64,000 nucleotides of DNA from Streptomyces sp. cg36 (lineage in GTDB: Bacteria; Actinomycetota; Actinomycetes; Streptomycetales; Streptomycetaceae), in the NCBI RefSeq assembly GCF_041080675.1, contig NZ_CP163520.1, positions 186,001 to 250,000 on the forward strand, written 5' to 3'. The stretch's first letter is position 1. Every line of letters starts with the position of its first letter. Shown piece after piece: positions 32,884-41,844 of this stretch. Below the pieces are notes generated by a model that saw nothing but the letters and a program-made list of their open reading frames with translations, was not told the DNA's origin and searched no databases. The position numbers and the translations under genes are program-made.

Positions 32884-33939
32884 CTAGGGCGCGGCGGGCG
32901 GTGTCGGGGCAGGGCGGTTCCACTCCCGGGCGATCCAGGCGTCCACGCGCGACCACTGGTCGGTCAGCCAGGACTCGCGGGCCTGTTGTCCGGCTGGTAT
33001 CGCGTGGTGGGGCACGCTCCACCACGTGGCGCGGACCGCCGTGCGCAGGGGGATCGACCGCCACAGCCGGGCCGGGGAATCGATGCGGTCGAGCCCGGTG
33101 TGCGCGACGAAGGTGACCGCCGCTCCGGCCTCCCCCGCCCCGGACAGCGCCGCGAGCGAACCCTCCATCCTGGGCGGCAGGACGTGCCGTTGGCGACGGG
33201 CGCGGGCCGCTCGGCGGAGCTGGCCGGTGCGGTTGAGCCAGCCGATGGCCCGGCGCCTGCGACGTTCGGTGAAGTTACCGCCCTCGGGGAACATCACCAG
33301 CGCCTCCCCCGGGCGTAACGCCGCGGCCAACAAGCCGATGGCCGTCGAGGTCCCGGCTTCGGCGCGGTGCGGGACGAAGCAGTGCGGCAGGCGGCTGAGC
33401 ACGATGTCCAGGCACGGGTCCCACCGGAGGAACTGCTTGAGGACGACCTGGGGGCGCAGGCCCGCGCGGCAGAGCAGGCCGTGGACCAGCAGGATCGAGT
33501 CTCCCGGGCCTGCGTGGCGGGCAAAGACCACGATGCCCGCGCGCGGCCGGTGCGTACTCGACGGGATCGGCGGGTCGACCTCCACTCGTAGCGAGAAGAT
33601 CCAGGCCGAGCACTTGACCAGCAATCCCAACAGCCGTGCCAGAACTTGGTAGTTCAGTGCGACCAGACGCTCCTCGCGGCCCCGGCCGCCTCCCATGCAA
33701 CGCAGCCGAACGACACCCGCCGCGAGCACACCGCCCAGGTCGGCAACGAGGTATACGAGCGCGTAGAGGGCCAGCCGTTGGGGCTGCCAGGCCCGCCCGG
33801 ACCGTCCGGCGCACAACGACAGCGGCGCCAACACCAGCGTCACGAGCAGCAGAGCCCCGGCGAGGGGGATCAGTACGAGGAGTGCGGGCACGCTGACGCA
33901 GCGCCTGGCCACGTCACGTACGCAGACCGGCCCGCTCAT
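32884..33939 (-). CDS. 1-acyl-glycerol-3-phosphate acyltransferase-like membrane protein (PlsC family)
   Basis: This 351-residue protein has two or three N-terminal membrane helices (VPALLVLIPLAGALLLVTLVL, LALYALVYLVADLGGVLAAGV) and the acyltransferase block I FARHAGPGDS (H-x4-D), followed by block III FPEGGNF. These motifs transfer acyl groups from acyl-CoA or acyl-ACP to lysophospholipid-like acceptors. It is longer than housekeeping PlsC and has a Cys-rich N-terminus. Its ATG overlaps the stop of the patatin gene (ATGA), so an acyl hydrolase and an acyltransferase are co-translated, suggesting lipid remodelling. Confidence 0.85.
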   Translation of the reverse strand: MSGPVCVRDVARRCVSVPALLVLIPLAGALLLVTLVLAPLSLCAGRSGRAWQPQRLALYALVYLVADLGGVLAAGVVRLRCMGGGRGREERLVALNYQVLARLLGLLVKCSAWIFSLRVEVDPPIPSSTHRPRAGIVVFARHAGPGDSILLVHGLLCRAGLRPQVVLKQFLRWDPCLDIVLSRLPHCFVPHRAEAGTSTAIGLLAAALRPGEALVMFPEGGNFTERRRRRAIGWLNRTGQLRRAARARRQRHVLPPRMEGSLAALSGAGEAGAAVTFVAHTGLDRIDSPARLWRSIPLRTAVRATWWSVPHHAIPAGQQARESWLTDQWSRVDAWIAREWNRPAPTPPAAP

Positions 33940-34847
33940 GAGGCTTCGTCCCCGCGGGGCTTTCCCGCGGCTGCCAGGTATGCGGCCGACGCCTCGTACG
34001 CCGACTCCATCCGCCGCGCGGACAGATCGAAGTCGCGGTGGCGGAACTTGCGGCCCGTGAGGTCCTCTGCCCTGCCGGACGCCGCTCCCGTGGGCAGCAG
34101 GTGCACCTCGACCTCCGGGGGCAGGTCGGTCATGTCCCGGGTGAAGCGGTGACGGCGGGCGATCTCGAAGGCCACGGCGGCCACCTCCCAGGGCGCCCGG
34201 GGCACTTGCAGGGGCCGCTCGACGCGTCCGACCTGCAGCACGTAGACGGTGCGGGCCCCGGCAGCGACCGCGCGGCCCACGGGGATGCTGTTGATGAGTC
34301 CGCCGTCGAAGAAGTGCTCGCCGTCGACTTCGAGCGGTGGCAGGAGCCCGGGGACCGCGCACGAGGCCATGACCGCCGGGATGAGGGGCCCTTGGGTGAA
34401 CCAGTGCTCGGCCGCACTCTCGATGCTGGCCGCGACGCATTGGAAGGGCACCGCGAGGTCCTCGATGCGCCGCGCCGGGAGCCGGGCCTCCAGAAGTGCG
34501 CGCAGCGGTGCGGAGGAGTACACGTGCGTCCGGTTGCGGGCGGCGAGCCGAAGGTTCTGGAGCACCGAGCCGGAGAACACGCCCGAGCGGCCCAGGCTCC
34601 CCCACAGTTCGCCCAGTTGCGCCACGGCTCCAGCCGTCGGGTCGGCCGCGATCGCCGCGCCGTTGATCGCCCCCACGGACGTTCCGATCACCAGGTCCGG
34701 GCGGATTCCGGCCTCGATCAGCGCCCTCAGCATCCCGACCTCGTAGGCGCCGAGCGCCCCGCCTCCGCCCAGAACGAACGCACAGCGGTAGTCCGTGCTC
34801 GGCATGCCCGGTCCATCGGGTTGCCGTGTGCCCGCGTCGTCGCCCAT
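33936..34847 (-). CDS. Patatin-like phospholipase/lipid acyl hydrolase
   Basis: This 303-residue protein has the patatin oxyanion loop VLGGGGALGAYEVGML, the nucleophile elbow IGTSVGAING (G-x-S-x-G) and the catalytic DGG of FFDGGLINSIP. Patatins use a Ser-Asp dyad to cut fatty acids from membrane lipids. No signal peptide is present, so it acts inside. The start at 34847 fits GGCAGG upstream; ATG 34805 is possible and keeps the whole catalytic domain. It is coupled to the PlsC-like gene downstream. Confidence 0.9.
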   Translation of the reverse strand: MGDDAGTRQPDGPGMPSTDYRCAFVLGGGGALGAYEVGMLRALIEAGIRPDLVIGTSVGAINGAAIAADPTAGAVAQLGELWGSLGRSGVFSGSVLQNLRLAARNRTHVYSSAPLRALLEARLPARRIEDLAVPFQCVAASIESAAEHWFTQGPLIPAVMASCAVPGLLPPLEVDGEHFFDGGLINSIPVGRAVAAGARTVYVLQVGRVERPLQVPRAPWEVAAVAFEIARRHRFTRDMTDLPPEVEVHLLPTGAASGRAEDLTGRKFRHRDFDLSARRMESAYEASAAYLAAAGKPRGDEAS

Positions 34848-34930
34848 GTTCAGCGCCTGCCCCGTCCCGGCCACCCCATCCGCGTGCCGGCGGGACCCGG
34901 TCACGCCGACGCGCCGGGAGGTCTTCCGAA

Positions 34931-35617
<687 letters not shown>

Positions 35618-35785
35618 GTCCGCTCCTCGGCCCCGGAACGTATCACAGGGCCGACTCCCGCCGATCTCCGAGCCGCGCAGGACCGCTGTTCAGCGAGGGT
35701 ACCGACCCGACAGCGGGTGACAGGTGGGCACCGACCGGGTCACGGGGTGGGTGCGGCCCGTGTGGCGGCACCGCCCGCCCACGAG

Positions 35786-36307
35786 TCAGCCCTGCTCCAG
35801 GTGCCAGTCCTGCTCCGCCGGCTCGCCGCCCGCGCACGTCCACAGCGTCACCCACGTGCCGTTGCCGAAGTTGCCGCCGTAGTTGGTCAAGCACTTGTTG
35901 GAGTGGGAGGTCTTGATGTTCCGGAAGCGGTCCACGGCGGACTGGTCGAAGTCCTGGCTCTCGGCACCGGTGCACGGCCACAGGGTCAGCACGGCACCGT
36001 CGGAGTAGATGCGGTCACCTCTCGGGGTCAGGCACTTCCCGCTGGCTTCGTGGACGATCCTGTCACCACGCCAGATCCAGTTCTGCAGGTCGCTCCCGGT
36101 GCAGTCCCACAGCGTGATGGCCGTGCCGTTGGCGGTGCTGTTCCCCTGCGGCGTGGCGCACTTGGCGGTGCCCCCCGGCGTGTAGTTCCGCAGCGGCGCG
36201 CCGGGCATCTGGCCGGCCTGCGCCGTCGAGATGCCGGGCACGGCGCATCCGAGCACGGCGGCTGCTGCGACAGCGATACGGGCGGCGGTACGAGTACGAG
36301 TACGCAT
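35786..36307 (-). CDS. Secreted ricin-type beta-trefoil lectin-like protein
   Basis: This 173-residue protein has a signal peptide (MRTRTRTAARIAVAAAAVLGCAVPGISTAQA) and a single beta-trefoil with three repeats, recognizable by the paired motifs KCATPQGNSTANGTAITLWDCTGSDLQNWIW, KCLTPRGDR...LTLWPCTGAESQDF and KCLTNYGG...VTLWTCAGGEPAEQDW (abbreviated). The Q-x-W endings and the W-C disulfides define the ricin B fold, which binds galactose-type sugars or xylan. No enzyme domain is attached, so it may be a stand-alone adhesin or carbohydrate-binding module. The start at 36307 is set by the signal peptide. Confidence 0.85.
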   Translation of the reverse strand: MRTRTRTAARIAVAAAAVLGCAVPGISTAQAGQMPGAPLRNYTPGGTAKCATPQGNSTANGTAITLWDCTGSDLQNWIWRGDRIVHEASGKCLTPRGDRIYSDGAVLTLWPCTGAESQDFDQSAVDRFRNIKTSHSNKCLTNYGGNFGNGTWVTLWTCAGGEPAEQDWHLEQG

Positions 36308-36448
36308 ACGAGGTTCGTTCCTTTTCCGAAGCGTCAGATCTGCAAGGTGAGTCGGCGCCGACACCTTTGACGCCGTGTTCCTCACCCGATGAATCTAGGC
36401 ATGCTCGGCCGACCGGGATGTGCGTGGCGTGCACCGCTTCTCGACACT

Positions 36449-37465
36449 TCACGCAATGCCTGGGGGCAACCGCTCAGCGCGTGGAGCCGTGCGCGAGGCC
36501 CGGTTGGCCGCGCGGTGTGCGCCGGGGGTGATTCCGTACGTGTTGCGGAACGCGCGGCCGAACGCGGTGGCGCTGGCGAAGCCCCAGCGGGCCGCGACGG
36601 CCTCGACGGTGCGGCGGCTGGATTCGGGGCGGGCCAGCTCGGCGTGGCAGCGCGCCAGTCGGCGTCGGCGGATCGACTCGGCGACGCTCGTAGGCTGGTC
36701 ACGGAAGAGCGTGTAGAGGCTGCGCAGGGACATGTTGTGCCGGTCGGCGATGGCCCCGGGGGTCAGGTCGTGGTCGTCGAGGTTGTCGTCGATGAACTGG
36801 AGGACGCGCTGGAGCATCGCCTGGGTGCGGACCTCGGCCGGTGCGCGCACGGGTGTTTCGTCCCGGGGCCGGGCCGCGAGTTGTTGTGTCAGGCATGCGG
36901 TGGCGAGGTCGAGGGCGATGGAGCCCAGGTGGAGGAGTTCGTCGGGGTCGCACCGGGGGCCGTGGCGGTGCAGGGAGTGCAGGAAGTCCGCGAGCATCCG
37001 GGCCGTCCCCCCGCCTGCTCCGGTCGGCGCGGGGCCCGGCTGGGCGAGGATGCGCTCCACCCTGTCGGGGCGCAGGGGCAGGACCGTGCGGGGGATCTCC
37101 AGGACGATCGCCTCGATGGACTCGTAGTCGCTGAAGCCGATGTTCTCCATCGGGCGCGAGGTGTCCGTCAGGACCAGGCCCCCCGCCATCCCGGACGCGT
37201 TGCGCAGCCGGTCGATGTTGAAGGCGCCCCGGGTGGCGAGGGCGAGCTGGTAGGACCCGGGATCGCGCTGCTGGGCGGAGGTTGTCGTGCGGCGCGAGCA
37301 CACTCGCGAGTACGCGACCGACGACACCCTGACCGGACCGAGGTCCAGCCCGGTGTACGGGGCGCTGAGTGGTGCGGATTCCCCCTCGCCGGCCGCCATC
37401 TCGCAGAACCACCCTGTGCCGTCCACCGGCGCCTCACCGTCGGCAGGAACCGCGGACCGCCCCAT
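36449..37465 (-). CDS. AraC-family regulator with AraC_binding_2-type N-terminus
   Basis: This 338-residue protein has an N-terminal domain with MAGGLVLTDTSRPMENIGFS and a C-terminal double HTH (LTPGAIADRHNMSLRSLYTLFR and RTVEAVAARWGFASATAFGRAFR). It is a close architectural paralogue of the regulator at 16721-17689. The start is uncertain within a few codons; ATG 37465 was chosen. It is divergent from the SnoaL-like gene, and repeated GAARCGGACCC sites lie in between, so it probably regulates that gene. Confidence 0.87.
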   Translation of the reverse strand: MGRSAVPADGEAPVDGTGWFCEMAAGEGESAPLSAPYTGLDLGPVRVSSVAYSRVCSRRTTTSAQQRDPGSYQLALATRGAFNIDRLRNASGMAGGLVLTDTSRPMENIGFSDYESIEAIVLEIPRTVLPLRPDRVERILAQPGPAPTGAGGGTARMLADFLHSLHRHGPRCDPDELLHLGSIALDLATACLTQQLAARPRDETPVRAPAEVRTQAMLQRVLQFIDDNLDDHDLTPGAIADRHNMSLRSLYTLFRDQPTSVAESIRRRRLARCHAELARPESSRRTVEAVAARWGFASATAFGRAFRNTYGITPGAHRAANRASRTAPRAERLPPGIA

Positions 37466-37824
37466 GACAACCACCCCCGTACTCGCGCCACGACACCAAC
37501 CACCCACAGCGATCACCGGCGGACGCGCAACCACGCTTCCCCTGGAAGCAAAAGATCGACTGTCCGCCACCAACACCCTTGCGGGGCCCGGCATTCCTGC
37601 TACGGCAGTACGACCGAGCAGGACCGGGCAGCGGTGAAGACGGACGCGGAGCGTGCCCTTGCCGACGCCGGCCGCAGCCGCGGGCACGGCCTCCCGGTTG
37701 CGGACGACGTCCCTGCGGGACAACTCGTGTTCGGGCATGCCGTTTCTTCCGCTTGCGAAACGGACCCGCGGTCCATATCTTTGAAGCGGACCCAGAGTCC
37801 GAATTCTACGACTGGAGGACACCC
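37466..37824. other. Divergent intergenic region between AraC and SnoaL-like genes
   Basis: This 359-base region carries no gene. Apart from the repeated sites at 37757-37800, I see nothing that points to an RNA or small protein. It should hold the AraC promoter and the regulated SnoaL-like promoter. Confidence 0.5.
37757..37800. promoter_or_regulatory. Two 18-base direct repeats, candidate AraC operator
   Basis: GAAACGGACCCGCGGTCC (37757-37774) and GAAGCGGACCCAGAGTCC (37783-37800) match at 14 of 18 positions with a 26-base period. The first contains the palindrome GGACC-CGC-GGTCC. Direct repeats at two-turn spacing are typical of AraC/XylS sites, and they lie 25-68 bases before the SnoaL-like start. 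Confidence 0.5.
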
Positions 37825-38250
37825 ATGCCCGCACCGACCGCCCCGGCGGATCTGTACCGCCACAGCCTGCGCCTGCTGCTCGACAAGGACATTCCCGCGT
37901 GGGTCGCCCTGTGGGCCGAGGACGGCCTCATGGAGTTCCCCTTCGCCCCCGACGGCTGGCCCCGGCAACTGGAGGGCAAGGAGGCCATCGCCGCCTACAT
38001 GCGCCACTACCCCGACCACATCGACCTGCACGACTTCGCCGACCTGCGGATCCACCAGACCACCGATCCACAGACCATCGTGGTCGAGATGCGCGGCGTC
38101 GGCCGCCTGGCGGAAAGCGACGCCCCCTTCGACATGACCTACATCGCCGTCGTGACCGTCCGGGACGGACACCTCACCTCCTACCGCGACTACTGGAACC
38201 CCCTCGCCGTCCAGCAGCCCGGCACCGACTTCACCGGAAGCGGCCGATGA
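37825..38250 (+). CDS. SnoaL-like (NTF2-fold) protein
   Basis: This 141-residue protein has the SnoaL/NTF2 pattern: LYRHSLRLLLDKDIPAWVALWAEDGLMEFPFAPDGWP at the start, KEAIAAYMRHYPDHI, and GHLTSYRDYWNPLAV at the end (residues 1-130). The fold forms a cone used by polyketide cyclases, ketosteroid isomerases and PhzA/B-like proteins. No catalytic residue can be assigned with certainty. GGAGG precedes ATG 37825. It is probably controlled by the divergent AraC regulator. Confidence 0.85.
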   Translation: MPAPTAPADLYRHSLRLLLDKDIPAWVALWAEDGLMEFPFAPDGWPRQLEGKEAIAAYMRHYPDHIDLHDFADLRIHQTTDPQTIVVEMRGVGRLAESDAPFDMTYIAVVTVRDGHLTSYRDYWNPLAVQQPGTDFTGSGR

Positions 38251-38337
38251 CCACCGCCGTCACCACTTCGGCCTCCGAGTGGCAGTGAAGGCCACCACAC
38301 GCGAGGCGAACACCGATCCCTTCCCTATGCTGATGAC

Positions 38338-39324
38338 ATGATCGACGTGCCGATATCAGCGCTGGAAGTCGCGGTGGTCGAAGCGGGGACCCGTGGCGTG
38401 GAGACCCTGCGGGACACCGCCGCCTTCGCTCACAGCCTCGAACTCCTCGGGTACCACCGGATCTGGTACGCCGAGCACCACCATTCGCCCGCGATCGGCG
38501 CGTTCCCGCCCGTGGTCCTGATCGCTCACGCGGCGGCCTCGACCTCGTCGATCCGGCTCGGGTCGGGCGGAGTTCTGGCACCCAACCATGCGCCGATCAT
38601 GGTGGCCGAGCAGTTCGGGACGCTGGCCGCGTTGCACGAGGACCGCATCGACCTGGGTATCGGCCGTGGCCCCGGCACCTTCGACGAGGCCACCGCGCGG
38701 GCACTGCGCCGCGGGGCCGGGCCGGCGACGGACGCCGAGTACCACGACGACGTCGCCGCGATCCTGTCGTTCCTGGTCGACGAAGTGGCACTCGGCCCGC
38801 TGCCGGAGCCTTGGCTGTTGTGCTCCAGTCCCGCGGGCGCCGCCCTCGCCGCGCGGCTCGGCCTGCCGATCGCCGTCGCCCACCACATCCGGCCCGACAA
38901 CACCCTCGCGGTGCTGGAGCGCTACCGTGCCGAGTTCGCCCCGTCCCGCTGGTGCGAGCAGCCCCGCGTCGTGGTGTGCGTGGAGACGGTTTGCGCCGAG
39001 ACGGAGCAGGAGGCGGCCTGGCGGGCCGGGCCCATGGACGTCGTCAAGGCCGGACTGCTCCAGGGGCGGAGCGACATCCCCTTCCCCACGCCCGCGGAAG
39101 CAGCCGCCCATCCCTTCACCGCGGAGGAGCGGCAGGCGCTTGCCGGATTCCACGCACAGCAGGCGTACGGGACACCCGAGGCCGTCGTGCGCCGCCTCGC
39201 GCAACTGGCTGCCGACACCGGAGCGGACGAACTGATGCTGACCACACCCGTCTATGACCTCGACGCCCGGGTCCGCTCCTACGACCTCATCAAGAAGTAC
39301 TGCGAGGCCGCGAAAACAGCGTGA
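38338..39324 (+). CDS. LLM-class flavin-dependent oxidoreductase
   Basis: This 328-residue protein matches bacterial luciferase-like monooxygenases: FAHSLELLGYHRIWYAEHHHSPAIGAFPPVVLIAHAAA, IRLGSGGVLAPNHAPIMVAEQFGTLAALHEDRIDLGIGRGPG and the C-terminal GTPEAVVRRLAQLAADTGADELMLTTPVYD. It lacks the heterodimer partner of true luciferases. It would use FMNH2 or F420 with an external flavin reductase; the MsnO8-like branch fits best. No clear ribosome-binding site is seen; the message may be leaderless. The gene is followed by a terminator. Confidence 0.9.
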   Translation: MIDVPISALEVAVVEAGTRGVETLRDTAAFAHSLELLGYHRIWYAEHHHSPAIGAFPPVVLIAHAAASTSSIRLGSGGVLAPNHAPIMVAEQFGTLAALHEDRIDLGIGRGPGTFDEATARALRRGAGPATDAEYHDDVAAILSFLVDEVALGPLPEPWLLCSSPAGAALAARLGLPIAVAHHIRPDNTLAVLERYRAEFAPSRWCEQPRVVVCVETVCAETEQEAAWRAGPMDVVKAGLLQGRSDIPFPTPAEAAAHPFTAEERQALAGFHAQQAYGTPEAVVRRLAQLAADTGADELMLTTPVYDLDARVRSYDLIKKYCEAAKTA

Positions 39325-39331
39325 GAGGCGC

Positions 39332-39367
39332 GCGGGGTGGCCCGAGCCCACCGCAGCGCCACCCCGC
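39332..39367. terminator. Hairpin between convergent genes
   Basis: GCGGGGTGGC (39332-39341) pairs with GCCACCCCGC (39358-39367), a perfect 10-base stem between the LLM oxidoreductase and the GlxA-like gene. Confidence 0.6.
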
Positions 39368-39439
39368 CCTGTCGCGCGGCCGAGCTCGTACGCTCCTGAC
39401 GGTCACCGCGAAGGGATGCCCCGACACCATGTCCGGCGC

Positions 39440-40558
39440 CTACCCGCCAAGTGCCGTCGTCGGTGGTTCCCCGGCGTCTGCGCCCCCGACCGGAGCCGAG
39501 GCGGCGCGGAACGTACGCCGGTACGCCGCCGGAGCCACCCCCGCCTCGGCCGCCAGGTGCCGCCGCAGCGAGGTGGCGGTCGCGAAGCCGACCTCGTGGG
39601 CGACCCGCTCGACCGGCAGGTCGCTGGACTCCAGCAGGTGCCGCGCCCGCCGCAGCCGCTGCTGGGTCAGCCAGCGGCCGGGGCTCAGCCCGGTCTCCTC
39701 CCGGAACCGCCGGGCGAACGTACGGGTACTCATCGCCGCGTGCGCGGCCAACTCGCCGAGCGTCAGAGGCAGTTCCAGCCTCTGCAACGCCCAGTCGCGG
39801 GTCGGCCCGGTGCCGGTTCCGCCCGGAGGTGGCAGCGGCCGTTCGATGTACTGGGCCTGCCCGCCATCCCGGTACGGCGGCACGACGCACCGACGGGCGA
39901 CCTGGTTGGCCACCTCGCTGCCGTGGTCCTGGCGCACCAGATGCAGGCAGACGTCCACCCCGCTCGCCGCCCCCGCGGAGGTCAGCACGTCGCCGTGGTC
40001 GACGAAGAGCACATCGGCATCGAGCTCGACCCGGGGAAACAGCTCCTGGAAGTAGCCGGCGAGCGCCCAGTGGGTGGTGGCCCGTCGCCCCTCCAGGTGA
40101 CCGCCCACGGCCAGCAGGAAGGCACCCGTGCAGATGGACACCAGCCGGGTCCCGGGGCGCACGCGCGACAGTGCGGTGAGGGCCCGCGGGTCCGGGGTCG
40201 ACGAGATCGCGTACGGAGGGATGACCACGGTGTCCGCGTCGGCCAGCACCTCGGGACCGTGCCCGGGGATGACCGTCATGTCCGCGTCGGTCCGCACGGG
40301 CTGCCCGTCCACGCTCGCGGACAGCACCTCGTAGCGGCCGTCGGCGGATCCCAGGACCCGGTGCGGGATGCCGAGTTCGAAGGGGTAGACGCCGTCGAGG
40401 GCCAGGACGACGACCTTGTGGGCGCCGGGGCGCGGGTCCGGGCGCATCAGGCGATCCAGTCGGGCCGCGCGCTCGGCCAGGTCACGGGCCCGCGAGGGCG
40501 CGGCGGCCGGGGTGCTGGACCCACCGGGAACACGGCGTGCGGAAGGGGTGACGGGCAT
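39440..40558 (-). CDS. GlxA-family regulator (DJ-1/PfpI domain plus AraC HTH)
   Basis: This protein of up to 372 residues has a DJ-1/PfpI-like domain (KVVVLALDGVYPFELGIPHRVL ... LVSICTGAFLLAVGGHLEGRRATTHWAL, with the Cys elbow in ICTGAF) followed by an AraC double HTH (LTLGELAAHAAMSTRTFARRFREETG and LPVERVAHEVGFATATSLRRH). Members sense carnitine, betaine or redox signals and activate nearby genes. The start is uncertain: 40558 gives a low-complexity 37-residue leader, while ATG 40447 begins just before the folded domain. The divergent quinone-oxidoreductase-like gene is a likely target. Confidence 0.88.
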   Translation of the reverse strand: MPVTPSARRVPGGSSTPAAAPSRARDLAERAARLDRLMRPDPRPGAHKVVVLALDGVYPFELGIPHRVLGSADGRYEVLSASVDGQPVRTDADMTVIPGHGPEVLADADTVVIPPYAISSTPDPRALTALSRVRPGTRLVSICTGAFLLAVGGHLEGRRATTHWALAGYFQELFPRVELDADVLFVDHGDVLTSAGAASGVDVCLHLVRQDHGSEVANQVARRCVVPPYRDGGQAQYIERPLPPPGGTGTGPTRDWALQRLELPLTLGELAAHAAMSTRTFARRFREETGLSPGRWLTQQRLRRARHLLESSDLPVERVAHEVGFATATSLRRHLAAEAGVAPAAYRRTFRAASAPVGGADAGEPPTTALGG

Positions 40559-40628
40559 GGCAGGAATGTATCGGAGGATGACCTTCTTGCCATCGCCCCG
40601 GGTCCCGCCGTACGGCCAGGATCAAGGC

Positions 40629-41657
40629 ATGACTTCGACGGACACCCCGGAAACCATCGCCTCCCCCACCCCTGCGACCGCCACCAAGCCTTCGCCTCCC
40701 GCCGCCGTGGTGAACGGCGCCCCCGTGATGCTCGCCCTGCACCAGAAAGCCCTCGGCGGCCCGGAGGTCCTGCGGCTGACCGAACTTCCCCGGCCCGTAC
40801 CCGGACCCGGGGAGATCCTCGTCGCCGTGCACGCGGCGGGGCTCAACCCCACGGACTTCAAGCACCGCGCCCTGAGTATTTTCCTGCCGCCCCCGCCGCT
40901 CACGCTCGGCTGGGACGTCTCCGGCACCGTGGCGGCGACCGGCTTCGGCGTCACCCTCTTCAAGCCCGGCGACGAGGTGTTCGGCATGCTGCCCTACCCG
41001 TACGGGCACGGCTCCCACGCCGAATACGTGACCGGCCCCACCCGCGCCTTCGTCCGCAAGCCCGCCGGGCTCGACCACGTCCAGGCGGCGGCTCTGCCGC
41101 TGGCCGCGCTGACCGCCTGGCAGGCCCTCGTCGAGACGGCGGGTCTGACGGCCGGGCAGCGGGTGCTGATCCACGCCGCGGCCGGTGGGGTCGGCCACCT
41201 CGCCGTACAGCTCGCCAAGGAGCGCGGCGCGCACGTCACCGGGACGGCGACGGCGCCCAAACACGACTTCCTGCGTGAGCTCGGTGCGGACGCCTGCGTC
41301 GACTACCGGTCCGAGGACTTCACCGATGCCGAGGAGCGCTACGACGTCGTCCTCGACACTCTCGGCGGCGAGAACGCCACTCGTTCCGTGAGCGTGCTCC
41401 GCCCAGGAGGTGTCCTCGTCTCCCTGCTGCCGTTTGGCCAGGACACCGTGGCCGCGGCGGAGAAGGCGCAGGTCCGGGCCGTCACGCTGCTCGTCGAGCA
41501 CGACCGGGCCGGGATGCGCGCCATCAGCGACCTGGTCCAGCGGGGCAGGCTCCGCGTCCACGTCTCCGACACCTTCCCCCTCGCCGAAGGCGCCCGGGCC
41601 CACGCTCTGGCGGAAACGGGGCGCACTATGGGGAAGCTGGTTCTCACTGTGCGCTGA
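40629..41657 (+). CDS. MDR-family NADP-dependent oxidoreductase (quinone reductase-like)
   Basis: This 342-residue protein has the GroES-like domain with GEILVAVHAAGLNPTDFKHRAL and the nucleotide-binding VLIHAAAGGVGHLAVQLAKERGAHVTGTA. No zinc-binding cysteines are present, placing it with quinone reductases/enoyl reductases (zeta-crystallin type) rather than alcohol dehydrogenases. The first 30 residues are disordered, Thr/Pro-rich. The start at 40629 has a weak ribosome-binding site (AAGG). It is divergent from the GlxA-like regulator over 70-180 bases. Confidence 0.9.
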   Translation: MTSTDTPETIASPTPATATKPSPPAAVVNGAPVMLALHQKALGGPEVLRLTELPRPVPGPGEILVAVHAAGLNPTDFKHRALSIFLPPPPLTLGWDVSGTVAATGFGVTLFKPGDEVFGMLPYPYGHGSHAEYVTGPTRAFVRKPAGLDHVQAAALPLAALTAWQALVETAGLTAGQRVLIHAAAGGVGHLAVQLAKERGAHVTGTATAPKHDFLRELGADACVDYRSEDFTDAEERYDVVLDTLGGENATRSVSVLRPGGVLVSLLPFGQDTVAAAEKAQVRAVTLLVEHDRAGMRAISDLVQRGRLRVHVSDTFPLAEGARAHALAETGRTMGKLVLTVR

Positions 41658-41780
41658 GAGGAAATGGCTCGGGGGTTCACCCCACATCTGCATACACCCC
41701 GAGAACGCCCTGGCGCGACGCCCCGGCCATCAACCCAGCACGGTGCGGCCGACTTCGAACCGCCGCCCCCCACACCCAAT

Positions 41781-41799
41781 ACAGGTTAGGCTTACCTTA
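41781..41799. promoter_or_regulatory. Iron box (DmdR/IdeR-type operator)
   Basis: ACAGGTTAGGCTTACCTTA matches the streptomycete iron-box consensus TTAGGTTAGGCTAACCTAA at 15 of 19 positions, including the whole AGGTTAGGCT core. It lies 46 bases upstream of the SDR start at 41845. Fe(II)-loaded DmdR1 would bind it and repress the gene under iron-replete conditions. Confidence 0.75.
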
Positions 41800-41844
41800 G
41801 TTACTGGACGGAAAGGCTCCACACGACACGATCAAGGAGCGGCC

